DNA from: Vanilla planifolia | Taxonomy: Eukaryota > Streptophyta > Magnoliopsida > Asparagales > Orchidaceae | Length of the DNA: 64,000 nucleotides | Reading direction: 5' to 3' | Assembly: GCA_023846275.1 (NCBI GenBank) | Contig: CM043870.1 | Coordinates: forward strand, 4,959,527 to 5,023,526 | Shown here: positions 11,540 through 23,821 of the stretch, piece by piece | How positions within the stretch are numbered: position 1 is the stretch's first letter | Layout of the letters: every line of letters starts with the position of its first letter | Made by a program: the position numbers and the translations under genes | The notes under the pieces: generated by a model | Told to the model about the DNA's origin: nothing | What the model saw: only the letters and a program-made list of their open reading frames with translations | The model's database searches: none

Positions 11540-13450
11540 CATAGTTAATGTGAATGTTGTAACTCCCTCGTGTTTTGAATGATGTTAGCACAAGTCATAT
11601 ATGTTATGTTGACTATAAATATAACACCCCATGCTATAGAAATATTGAGAGTTCCATCTTTGACCTTCAAGCTAAGGAGGTATCCTCTAGTTCTCTTAGT
11701 CCGAATGAGCTTTAATGGCTCATTTAATATTACCATAATGCTTTGAGTATGGTAGAAGCTTGGTGGTAACAGCAAGTTAAGGCATTATCATTACATCTTA
11801 CAGTGCATAACACTATTTTTTCATAAAGTGAATATATTCAAAATTGGGATGATCTTATTTGAAATCTTGAGGAATCCTTTGGTGATATTTTGGCTTTCCC
11901 AAAATATATAAAGACATTATAATATGATCACTTTTATAATATGTGAACTTTAATTGTAACATTCCAACCTTCAATGTAGAACTTTTTTATCCTTGTATTC
12001 TTTAACTAAACATCTTATGATGAGTCATTTTTTGTTCGATGATTTTCCTCCTTAAGAATCACTCGACAATCATTTTTTGTTTTATGGTTTTTCTCCGTAG
12101 ACTAGTACTTGACCTTACTTCACATATTATCCTTGGGATAAGATTATCATTTTTACTTCATTAAAAGATTGCCTGGCTACTCCATGTCTTATTCTAAGAT
12201 TCATCAGGTTGTCTTCTCTTCTGATCACAATTTGATTTGAGGTATTGATGTGATCATAGGATCATTTATGCAAGATTATTGTCACATCACATAGAAGGAA
12301 ATTATTGATGTAGTGGTACAAGTCTTTGCTTTTGATCGTCTTTTAAGCAACATGACACTTTAGTAGTTTTGATTTTGATAAATACATAGACTTCCAATTA
12401 TTTTCAACCCATATGTCTTTATAATTCAATCTGCAAAGTCGTGTCTAAGTTTTGTGTTTGTCGACTACATCACTCTCTTTTTGATCTTACAGTGACTTAA
12501 TAGGGTGCGTTTACGAATAACATATCTATAGCTGACACGTATTTTATTGCACAAGAAATTATACATGGGCTTTATACTTCTTCTTTTGAGGGATTGATAA
12601 CTATCAAAGTTGATATAAGATAAGTATATGATATGGTTCAATGAGACTCTATTTTTTAGCACTTAGAATTCCTTAATCATTGGTGTGCACTTGTCAAGCT
12701 TGTATTTTTGGTTTTATATATTCTATTATTGTTTAATGGGGAATAACTTTCCTAGATTTAGGTATCATGTAGGTTTAGACAAAATGTTCCCTTTCTCTCT
12801 ACTTGTTCATCATATGCTTTGAGTTCCTTTCTCTGAAGCCAACAAAAACTTGATTATGGCCTCCCTCTTGGTATTAGAACTTTACTTTCATACCCATTAA
12901 CTATGCATTTAATATTCACTATGATGTCATGCTATTCAAGACAATATCTTGCACCTTGATGATTATTATGAGAGGCACCATTGACACCTATTTTACCATC
13001 TCTGGGCAATGTGTTAATCATAGTAAGTCTTCTACTTTTTTTCAATAAAGGGATATCACCTTGTTGCCAAAAAATGATGAGAAAGCTCGATAAGAAACAA
13101 CCTTTATCTAGTACTTAATCATTCTTCTTAGCACCAAGAAGCTCTATACCTCTAGCTTCTCATCACAGGAGATGTAGGTTCTCTTTATGGCTGACAAGTT
13201 GATATTTTCTATTATATTATTTCATTTATATTAGTTTATAGATTATCACACTCTACTCTTTCAACTAGTAGTTTATTTGGCATTATGTGCCTCATTGGGT
13301 CCATTTTATGGAGAGAGAACAACTCTTATGTTGGCTTACTACCTCCCATGGGACCTTGTGGCTCATCCCTAAGAACAAAGAGGCTTGGCATTTACAACCT
13401 TGTAAAGAAGGCTTTGAAGCTCATTGTTAAAACACAGAGGAGAGGAAAAT
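11540..13450 (+). mobile_element. Decayed LINE (non-LTR) retrotransposon
   Basis: Plus-strand translation with stops and frameshifts gives LINE reverse transcriptase landmarks. ADTYFIAQEIIHGLYTSS is followed by GLITIKVDIR.AYDMVQ.D (about 12,520-12,660), the standard LINE RT block around the AYD.V.WDFL motif. Further on, GQCVNHSKSSTFF (about 13,005-13,045) and WDLVAHP.EQRGLAFTTL (about 13,350-13,400) match the thumb region and the WD.VC.PK..GGLGI block. The upstream part (11.54-12.4 kb) is less certain. The element ends abruptly near 13.45 kb; the domain expected next may reappear at about 17.9 kb. Confidence 0.72.
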
Positions 13451-16400
13451 GAGTTAGAGAGTTATTTTAATAAAAAATAGATGAAGACTAATTGCAAAAG
13501 GTAAGAATAATTTAAGATTCTTGCAATTGATTCTTTTGTTTTGTATGAGTTTTTGTATAAAGTTTTCATTATTTTAAGTATTAGAAGTATATTTTTTAAG
13601 AATAAGAACTAGTTTAGAATTGAGTTAAAGTAAAATTTAGTTGATTATAACATGCTCATTCCCATTAAAAGGGGATTGTACTATACAATTGTCTAATCAT
13701 ATAAGATGAGCACTAAATTGGTTCAAGAAAATGGATCAAATAGTCTGTTTACGTAACATACAATTTTTGTAATATCTAACTTTGTGAAAGGTGTTTTTTT
13801 TTATCTTATTTAGTTTTGAACCAGGGAGTCTCTTTTATCTTGATGACCCATCTCAAAACTATTTCAAGTTTAGCATAACTAACTATGAAGTTTTTATGGG
13901 ATTCAAGTTTGAGTTTCACGATTACACTTATAAAGCTCAGTACATGTTCTCTTATAATTTATTTGAAATTTATTTATCTCGTTATCCTTTTACTTAAAGG
14001 TTTGTTAGAAATTACTTATTATCTAATGATATGATGTTTTCTCTAGTTAGGATATCACCTAGTAATCATTTTCCACCATCTTTGATCCCAAGCATTATTG
14101 TCTCACTAGCTTCTATTTGGTTTGTTCTTGAGCTACATTAAACTTGAGAAGGTGCAACTTTAATACTATATTTTAACATCCTAATTTATGGTTAGGTAAT
14201 ATATTGATCTAATAAGATTTTGTTCTTATTCGAGAGCCCTTCCATCTTGATCACTCATCCTAAAACTATTTTAATTTTAACATATTTAATCATGAAGTTC
14301 TGATGGGATCTAAATTTGAGTTATCCTTAAAAAGATTTCTTATTAATTCAAGGCTTATTATTATAGTTTAAAGCATAGGATCTATCATTTTCATAGTTGA
14401 TGTGAAACTTATTAATCTCTATATCCTTCTGCTTTAAAACATATTAGGAGTTATTTCTTATATAATAGTTTCTTTTCTATGACATCTCTTAGCAATTAGA
14501 CCTCATCCTCTTTGATCACTGATGTTACAATCTTAATGAATTAATTTTGGTGTATGATAAACTTAATATATTATACAATATTTTGTAAGTTGATGAGAGT
14601 ATAATAGAAATTAATTGTACTATATGATGGGCAAATTGTATGAAAAAATAGATGCATAATCAGTAAAAGCTTAAGAAAGAAAAGAAAATTGAAGTGATCA
14701 TAATATAAGTGTATAACGATATAAATCATATATTACTATAGTAGAAGTTTAGAAATGTTAGTTTGGCATTGTGTTAATCTTATTATATGATAAAAGAATT
14801 GTACAATATGATTTATCGTGATGAAATAGAGAAAAGGGAAAGAATACTTTGGGTTGTGTAAATCTAAGAAATATCAAATATTTATGTTATAAGAGATCAT
14901 GTAATAATTTATAGATATAGGTATGACATTATATAAGTAAATCCAATAACTTTGATGTTGATATCATATTAATTTATACATGATTTTTAATGGTTGTACA
15001 TGTGTTTGTTATATAGAGTACTCCAATACATTAACATGATAAGATTTTCTTCAAGTTTGTAAGAATTTTATAAGTAAAAATATCTTATATTATACTTAGT
15101 TATTTAATTTAAATAAAAATAAATATCCTCGCATAGAATTTGGCAAAATGAATAATCTATTACTTTGATTCATCATAACATATATTTTTTTCTATAAATT
15201 ATAGAATTATAGAATCCAATGAAGATAATAAAATTTAAATAATTTTTTTGAAATTTAAATTAGTGAATACTCAAATTAAATAGAAAATTATGATCTAAAG
15301 GCTGATTAAAGATCTTATAAGATAAAAACATTATAACATCTTAAATATAATAAAATTAAGATTTATAATTAGTTTGAATTATTTAAGTTTTAGAATTTTT
15401 TAAAAATTGTAATATTCTTACACAAAAAAATATACATCACTTAAAGAATGTGTAATATCACGAAAGATATGAACTATGAAATTAGGTATATGAATTATTT
15501 GAAAGCTAATGACACTAGTTGAGTAAAAAAAATAATTTTTGAAGTATTAAAATAAAGGATTTAATTTTTTTTAAAAAAATATTTACTAGTTTTAAAAATA
15601 CAAAAATTTAAAAAATATTATGGTGACTTAAAAAATCATGAAAATTTAATAAAAATTTTAAATTGATTAAAAAAAAAAATGAAACTTTCATAAAAATATT
15701 AAATGTACTTAAAAAATTGATGAAAATTTATCAAGATATAGACCATAAAAGATAAGTTTAGTAAATTATTTGTAGCACAAAAAGGATGTACGATGAGCCT
15801 AAAGTTAAAAGCTTAAGTTGATTTTAAGGAAAATTGTTAAACAGTGAGTTTGTGTATTTTAAGATAAGAAATTTTTAAAAATACTAAATATTGTTAAAAA
15901 AAGTGTAAAAGTTTGTTAACAGGTAGATCTCATCAAATACAATGATATAAGATTGGTTGGTGAACTTTTTAAACTTAGATTTATTAAAAATACAAGCAAT
16001 TAATGAGCTAGCTAAGTTTTGATTAAAGGATCAATTAATTTCTATATTTTGTCTCTAAAACTAATAAAGGTTTGTAGAACATTATTTTAATTAGTTTTTC
16101 ATTGAATTAAGTAAAAACAACTAAGTTATATGCATGTATACCTCAAAAGTCACATATCTTTAGGGAGAGATTAGCATTTGTTTCTTCAAACTGGCTATTT
16201 ATATGCCATTAAATATGAAATAATATGATAAATTTCAAAAAAATAGAATAAAGAAACGTAAGAGATATTTTTTAAATATTATATCTAAATGTCAAACACA
16301 ACATGTTATAGAAAAATAGAATAAAGTGATAATGGTTATCAAAGAAAAAGAAAATCTTATCCCTAATATAATTGAAATAAATAAGAAAGACAAAGAGATA

Positions 16401-17870
16401 AGAACAAGTAAAAGGCTAAAAATATTTTAAAAAATACATAAATATTGGTTGTCCAAAATGACAACAATCATTCTGTAATTAATTGAAGATGAGCCAAAAA
16501 GAGCTATTTTGTTGGTAGTCCAAAGTAAGGATTTTAATTTTAAAATTACGTGATTCATATATACATGAAAAGAGCCATTATTTATGTCATGATTATTCAA
16601 AATAAGTCCAATTTATTTTATCAAAAAAAAACTTACCTTAAACTGACTAAAAAAAGAGAAATAGAAAAAATAAAGAAGAAATAATCAAAAGAATTTATAG
16701 TAATAAAAAATAATTAATTAGATTTTTTTGAAATATTTATTTTATTATATAATATAATATCATTATTATTTTGTAAAGGATATTCAGGATGAGGATGCCA
16801 TTATTGATGGTGTCACGGACTCAATTAAATAGTGTTATTAGTACTTTATGCAAAGTGGTTAAGGTGAAGATACCTTTATATATGCAGTATCACTGATACT
16901 TTGTACATGTTGATGTATCTAGATAAATGTTGACTTATTGATGCCTACAAATAGATGTTACATGGATATAAATATTAGTTATTAGATTTAAAAGATAATG
17001 ATAAATAAAAAAATCGAGTTATAAGAAATATAAAACATGAAAAATTTGAGATAAGCTATATAAAATGTAAGTCATTTTTGTACATGATTTGGGCTACTCT
17101 TCATTATCGATGATCATTTTATTATTCATATATTACTTTATTCTCTTATATAATAGCTTTTATGTTTTGTTACTATAGTAATTTATCTATTAAACATTGA
17201 AGAGTTTAATTAGAATTTACATTATATATCATATCACTGTTATACAAAGACATAAGAATATAATGTTATCGATGTCCTACTAAGTAAATGACTAAATGTA
17301 TAGAATATGGTATTGGACTTATGTATAGTTCCTATGATATTACTTGGTTATATATTTATAAGACTTATATGCATCAGTCTTTAATATTTCATATATTATG
17401 GGTTATGTTAACTTTTTGTGGTATATTTTATATAGTTGGATCTTTAGAGCTTGATATAGTGAGTTGTGATATGGATTTATTATTCGATTCTTATAGCTAA
17501 AACATTTTAATGATTAAAAATTTTACTTTGTTTTAAAAATATGTATATTATTTGAAAATAGTTTGGAATTATCTCATAGTTCAATCATTGCTAAAAAAGT
17601 TAGTCTATCCTCATATATCTATTTATTTATAATTAGTCTCTAAGAAATGTGAATTATTATGGATAAGTTAGTTGGGGCTTTGATATATTTATTTTTTGGC
17701 TAAGTATGGTGATTGTAACACAATCTTTTAACACAAAAAGGTGATTCTATTATATTAAATTCACTTTATTCTATAAATAAACTTTTCTAGAGTCACTTGG
17801 TTTCTATCTTTAGAGATGATTTTTCTTGTAATACTTAGGAGGATATTCAAAATGGGCTATTATCCTTCAA
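13450..17870. other. AT-rich stretch, possible insertion within the LINE
   Basis: No coding domain recognised. A diverged tandem duplication with a period of about 407 bp is visible at 13,800-14,540: TCTTGATGACCCATCTCAAA at 13,838 corresponds to TCTTGATCACTCATCCTAAA at 14,245. The rest is A/T-rich with short frames. Because LINE-like protein sequence lies on both sides in the same orientation, this segment may be a later insertion. Confidence 0.35.
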
Positions 17871-18620
17871 TAAGTAGCCAACCTATGTCGATAAAAGTAT
17901 TCGTTTGCCAATTATCACTCCTACCTTCACCAATGATTTTGTTACATGGAATGTGGGTGCATTGACTACACTTTTTTGAGGTATCTTTTTTTGACTATAT
18001 CCTATTTTTGAATGACTTTAGTTGGGCCACAAGAGACAACCTTAGGTGATGATTAATGTAGTCTTGCAAAGAATAGACCTTATTTTTGTATTATAGCTTC
18101 ATTGATATATCTTCTTCTCTATGATCGTAAGGGTGGAAAATTTGTACTTAGCTTTGATGGTTGTCTTAGTATGGAGGCTTTTCCATGGTGCCATGCCCCC
18201 ACAGTTTGGCTAGCTTGTTGTGGCCTTAAGATGACTAGAAATTATCTATCCTACAATCATATCTTCCAAGTTCGTTATAGTGCACTTATGTGCTTCAATG
18301 CTTTCCATCTAAAGGGTTCTCTTGGGCTCACTTTCCTTCTATTCACATGATTCTTATTGAAATAGTGTCATATTTTGTATTGTTGTAGGAATCAATCTTA
18401 GGCTCTTATTGCTTCCATCTTCTACTACCTTCGGTATAATAGGAATTCTACGGTACTCATTTGCTATCTTTGACAATACTATTTTATTCTATTATAGTTA
18501 GCATACATAGCACTTCTCTTTTAACCCAAAGGCACTTGGAGTTATTAGGGCTGTTCAGCTCCTTTTATTTGGGTTTTTCATCTTTTTTTTGGTCCTTCTC
18601 ATTTTATGAAATCCAAAATT
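17870..18620 (+). mobile_element. Possible LINE 3' remnant (zf-RVT-like)
   Basis: A plus-strand frame (18,102-18,350, 82 codons) reads RKGGKFVLSFDGC and CHAPTVWLACCGLKMTRN and is followed by IASIFYYLRYNRNSTV. This is compatible with the zinc-binding region that follows LINE reverse transcriptases (pattern SGKFSV...W..LW..K..). The match is weak and the frame is broken. Orientation agrees with the LINE ending at 13.45 kb, so it could be that element's displaced 3' part. Confidence 0.3.
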
Positions 18621-18639
18621 TCTTTTTATTTAATTTATA

Positions 18640-19881
18640 ATCTTACTAAAATTTTTACCTAAGTTATTATTTTTATTCTTTTTTAAGTCAAATTTTGCAT
18701 CAACATATATGTTACACACAAGAGTTATAGATGGAAGCAATTTATGACATGCACTGGGAATTATCACTTATGCTATATCTAATAGTTTAATCATTCAAGC
18801 AAGAAAAAAAAATTATAATAACATTTTTTATAATGATGAAAATAAAAATTATTTTAATTTTGTTTGAAAAATCTAAAACAATTAATGGATGTCGACGGCG
18901 CCGACGCGGACAGTGTTGTTGGATAATGAAGGTTCGAGTTTATCCTTATAAAACAAAGATTTATTATATTAACTTTGTTAGTATAAATAACTTGGCTATC
19001 TAACTAATGTTTATCTTGTTTTACTCATTAATTAATTATAAATATTATGTATAAAAAGATTAAAAAAATGACAATTATTGATTTGAAGCTTTCATGATGG
19101 TAGCAACACATTTATGGGCTATGAATGATTTTTTTGTTTAATTGCTTGACAAGATGAAGTAGTACAAAATTTGATAAGACATCGAGCCTAATTAATGAAA
19201 AGGAGTTAGCATAATTTTTCAATACTTTGAGTTGAAAATATTGAAAAATTATTAAAAGAAAAATTAATATTTTTAAGCTTTAATATTGGACTTAATTGTA
19301 GTATGTTGTATCTTTGATGTCATGCATATAAAGAAGAATATATATATGATAATATTATTGAAACTCTTTCGAATATTTCAAAATATATTAGCTATGAAAA
19401 TTAGACAATAATTTGTTCTAAAATTTAAAGATGATCAAATCTATCTTTAACATTTTTGTCGTACCCTTATAAAAGAGGAAAGGAAACAACTTTAGAATAT
19501 TTTATATAAATTAAAGTCATTAGATAGATATCTATTAAACATTTGTAATATTGAGAACCTCAAATTTGTAGATTAAATAAAAGAAACATTGTTTTCTTAT
19601 AAGATTATAAGAATTAAGTTATTATATATGTCACGTGGTTCAATTTTTTATTTAAAAAATATTGATGTTTGTAAAATATATTGATAAGAATGTAAAAAAT
19701 TTACAAAATAATCAAATATTTAAAATATGAAAATAACTATACCTTGGGCAAAAGCGATTCAACTCTAAGTGCATAAAGATCCATTTTTCATAGAGATGTC
19801 GAGGATAAAGGGAAGACAGTAGTAGAAAATATTTGGAAGAGAGGCGAAGTTGAAGAAATTATGGAGATCAAGAGAAAGAGA

Positions 19882-19937
<56 letters not shown>

Positions 19938-21780
19938 ATAACATAAGAGCTTGTTGAAGAAAGAAAAGTTGGGAAGTGTTTGGAAAAGCTTACCAAAAGC
20001 TTTTTAGTAAATTAAATTTGGTGTTTCTCATGATAAATATTAAGAAAAGTTTATGAATTTTTATTTTTAATATAAAATAGGAGATTTCTATTAGTAAAAT
20101 AAAATAAATGTAAAATATTACATTTTGAATTTATTTGAAAAAAAATAATGTAAGAAAAATACTATAATTTTGACATAAATTTAACACAAATCAAATCCAT
20201 GTACAAAATATAAATATTAATATAGATTTCAAGTTGTCTGTGACGAAAGATATATTAAATCTTCCTGTTTTACATTTTTTTTTTCAAATATACCCCACAA
20301 AAAAGGACTGATTACATATAATGACTTTTAAATATATTTTAAAAAATATTTAAATTGCGAATGGATGAATACATGGAATGCTTTAAGAAGTTGGTAGCAA
20401 ATTAGGTTAGAGAATCTCGTTTGATTTATTTTATTATATTTATTTTTGGAATGAGATCTTTGTTTTGCGTGATTTATGGGGTTTTTAGAATCAAGGAAAA
20501 AGTTATATTGGTTTACATGTATTTGTTTAAATAACATTATAGTTGGTAATCAGACCACCTTTAAAGAAAATTATTTATCTAGTTTTGGATCATTAGTGAC
20601 TCATTTAATCAAATCGAGAGTTTTTGAGAACATAAATCGTTTTGTTGTTGACGATTTAAGAAATGAGCTTTGCAAAGTGAACTCTCATATTGTTGTTTGG
20701 CTAATGATTAGAAATGTATTTGATTTTGTAAGTAATTAATCTCATTTAATTAATATGAGTATGTTGTAAATATAATCGATAAGAAAATAATAACAAAAAG
20801 GATGAAAACATAGTGTTGATGTTGCATTGAATTCTAAACTTTAAAATTCGAAAATGAAATATTTCCTAAATTATGCAAACAAATACAATGGATGTGATAA
20901 CTATTGTTGGAGGAAATAAAGCAAGGGATATTATGATATATTTGTAATTTTATTTTTTTAATGTTTTTTTTAAACCATCTATATATGTATATTATGTTAG
21001 CTTAGAATTTTGTAGTAATTTGACGATAACTTCCTTTTTTCTTCTAAATTCTTTTGTAACTCTCAATTATAGTGAATTTTTTCTCATGTTTTTCCATGAC
21101 TTTTCCTATTTGAATTTTTCACGTAAATCTTTGTGTCATTTAAATTTGATTTGCTTTGATTTAATTCGATTTCATAACACATAGAGATACCAAATTTATA
21201 TAATTAAAATAATATTAGACTTACATTAATGGGATTTATACTCTATAAGTATCCCTAACTAATCTAATTTTTTCATCTTTAAGTGTATCTTTAGAGTTTT
21301 ATTGAAATAAGCTACACTCAATGAGTATAACATTCAATAATACCTTTAGGTTAATTATTGATTTTTTCCTTTAGATGATTTAACTCAGGTTATAAAATCA
21401 TATTTCATAATTGATTTTATTTTATTTAATTATAATTTTTTCATTTAAATTTCTCTTTTTATCTTTCTAAAAATATGTTAATATCCATATTAAAATTTGA
21501 TGGATTTACCTATAATAAAATTCATAATGCATAAATAACTTTTCAAAGAAATTATGTGATTCAATACCATGATTATTCTTAACCAATAATTTAATAAACA
21601 TAATAAAGTTAACTTATGTCATAATAATACAAAACATGTTAACAAAATGATTCATAATGGATCTATTTACTTAAAAAATAAAGTTTTACATGTATGAGAT
21701 GAGTAGTTGCAATAAAATAAAATATCAATAAAATATACTAAAAATACATAAAATATGTTAAGAATACATAATATTCATTT
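18640..21780. other. AT-rich stretch with a short CpG-rich island
   Basis: Mostly A/T runs. A 30-bp CpG-dense patch at about 18,892-18,911 (TGTCGACGGCGCCGACGCGG) stands out sharply. A protein-like frame without homology lies at 20,476-20,739 (plus, 87 codons). No family was recognised in translation. Confidence 0.4.
19884..19933. repeat. (GA)n microsatellite
   Basis: Uninterrupted GA dinucleotides over 50 bp, flanked by other purine-rich sequence (AGAGAAAGAGAAG on the left, AGAGATAACA on the right). Confidence 0.95.
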
Positions 21781-22530
21781 TTAAGACATCACCTAACAAT
21801 CACTCTTCATCTTCTTAAAGTGTTGTAATATGTTAACTTAGTAAAAGGTACACCTTAACCTAAGAGTACAATACATGGAGTCAATGTACATGTCAAGGTC
21901 AAGTATGGTACATTGATTCTCAAGTATAGTACATATTGGTAGAAGTAATTTTGGAAATATGGTATTTTGTAAATTTAAGAAAATTGGAAGGTAAGAATAT
22001 TTTAAGATAAAAAAATAAATATTTGATCGTAAAATTTTGAATAATTTTAATGTGTAAAAAACTAAGAAAGAGATAAACTAAAAAAATATTCTTATCAAAA
22101 TTAGATAAATAAATATGATAATTGTGATATAAGTATATTATTTTAATATCATCTTTGTCATATTCTATATTTTATATCATAACATAGCATATAATGTGAC
22201 ATCTATTTGACTTTTCTTTATATATCTATTTTGTAGCTTATTATATATATTCTTTACTTGATACTATTATTCTGATATGATTATATTTGGTAATATTTGA
22301 CATATTTTATAAATATCAATCAATAATATTATATATATGCTATTTATAGCAGTGTTTATAGATATTATTTAAATTATTCATACTATTTATATTAATGATA
22401 TCAATCAATAAAACATATGTGATGCAATAAAAAAAAATATATTCACCATGTCCAAAAGGCCTTTGTAATCATCAATCTAGCTTGAGTGAACTTTATCTCT
22501 CTTCTTTCAACCCTCCAAACTAACCTTATA
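21781..22530. repeat. Repeat family A, single-unit copy
   Basis: The copy begins near GACATCACCTAACAATCACT and contains one unit (ACATTGATTCT at about 21,910, the GGAAATATGGTATTTT block, and the TGACATCTATTTGACTTTTC block at about 22,197). It ends at TTCAACCCTCCAAACTAACC (about 22,530). Both ends recur at the four-unit copy downstream, so it is a distinct insertion of the same repeat. No coding capacity or terminal motif identifies its class; a non-autonomous LTR-type element is one possibility. Confidence 0.65.
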
Positions 22531-22679
22531 AGAACATAAGAATTGTGGAGTTTGCATTCATCCCATAAATAACATATAATATATTGAGTTAATGTCTAAT
22601 ATGGTAAGATTGATATATTATTCACGTAACATTGGTTTTACTATGTTGAAACATGTCTCATTGTGTTGTTAATCCTAAC

Positions 22680-23410
22680 CCAAGTAATTTTGTCTTTCTC
22701 AAAAGACTTTTCTTTTTTGTCACACATCCCAATATTATATATATCATAAGTTTCTTAATTATAAATAATTCTTAAAAATCAAAATATATATTAATCTTTT
22801 ATTATAATGATATCTCACATAAAGATAAGAATCTTTCATCTCAATAGTTAATATAAGATAATTCAATCTTATATCACTAAAAATTTTAAATAAGAATTGT
22901 TCATTATCTAGTAATTTCTCTCTTAGGATATGACTAAATAATAACTCCCTATCCTTTTTTAGTGTTATAGATCCATCAATTTTTACTTTATTTTTTTCTT
23001 AAAATGTATTAGACTAGTAGAGAGATTGGTACTGATTTATATTTGTGATATGTTAGTTTCGTTATATTAAGATATTATTCACTTGGATCATCCATCTCAG
23101 CCCAAGTAAGTTTTGTCATTCTAAAAAAGTCTTTCTCAAGTCACCGAACCTAATACTCTCCCACTATAACATACTTAACTAAAAAATTTTCAAAGGATCC
23201 AAATGAGTTTTTTTCTCTAAAAAGTGTATTGATATTTTAAAATTGTGATCTCTTATATAAAGATTAGAGTTTGTCTCTTAATAGTTGATATGGGACAATT
23301 TAATTCTACATCCTTAGAATTTTTGCATAGAAGCCACTTTTATTCTATGATTTCTCTATTAAAACATCATCTAATGATTGCTCTCTACCTTTTTAGGGTG
23401 TTACAATATG
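22680..23410. repeat. Diverged direct duplication between the two repeat-A copies
   Basis: The segment at about 22,680-22,985 (CCCAAGTAATTTTGTC..., TCTCAATAGTTAATATAAGA) is echoed at about 23,100-23,410 (CCCAAGTAAGTTTTGTC..., TCTTAATAGTTGATATGGGA). Both run into a CTCCCTATCCTTTTTTAGTG-like block that resembles the left flank of the repeat-A copies. Copies are diverged, with indels. Confidence 0.5.
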
Positions 23411-23789
23411 CTAACTTAGCAAAGTTACACTTTAATAAAAAATACATTACATGGAGTTAATCTACAACACGTTGAGGTTGAGTACGGTACATTGATTCTT
23501 ATGTATAATATATATTGGTATGAGTGATTTTGGAAATAAGGAATTTTGTAGATTTAAGAAAATTAGAAGGAAAGAGTATGTTATTGATAGAAAAAAATAA
23601 ATATATGATTAAAAATTTTTGAATTATTTTAATATGTAGAAAACTATGAAAGACAAATTAGAAAAAATATTCCTATCAAAATTAGATAAATAAATATGAT
23701 AACAATGATATAAGTATATATTTTAATATCATCATGATCATGTTTTATGTTTTATATCATATCATAGCATATAAAGTGACATCTATTTC

Positions 23790-23821
<32 letters not shown>

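Noticed and set aside
18930..18945. GGTTCGAGTTTATCC, like a tRNA B box
   Set aside because: There is no A box, acceptor stem or cloverleaf in the expected 70-90 bp upstream.
20476..20739. 87-codon plus-strand frame
   Set aside because: No homology recognised, no splice or promoter context, and the frame is surrounded by A/T-rich decayed DNA; not enough to call a gene.
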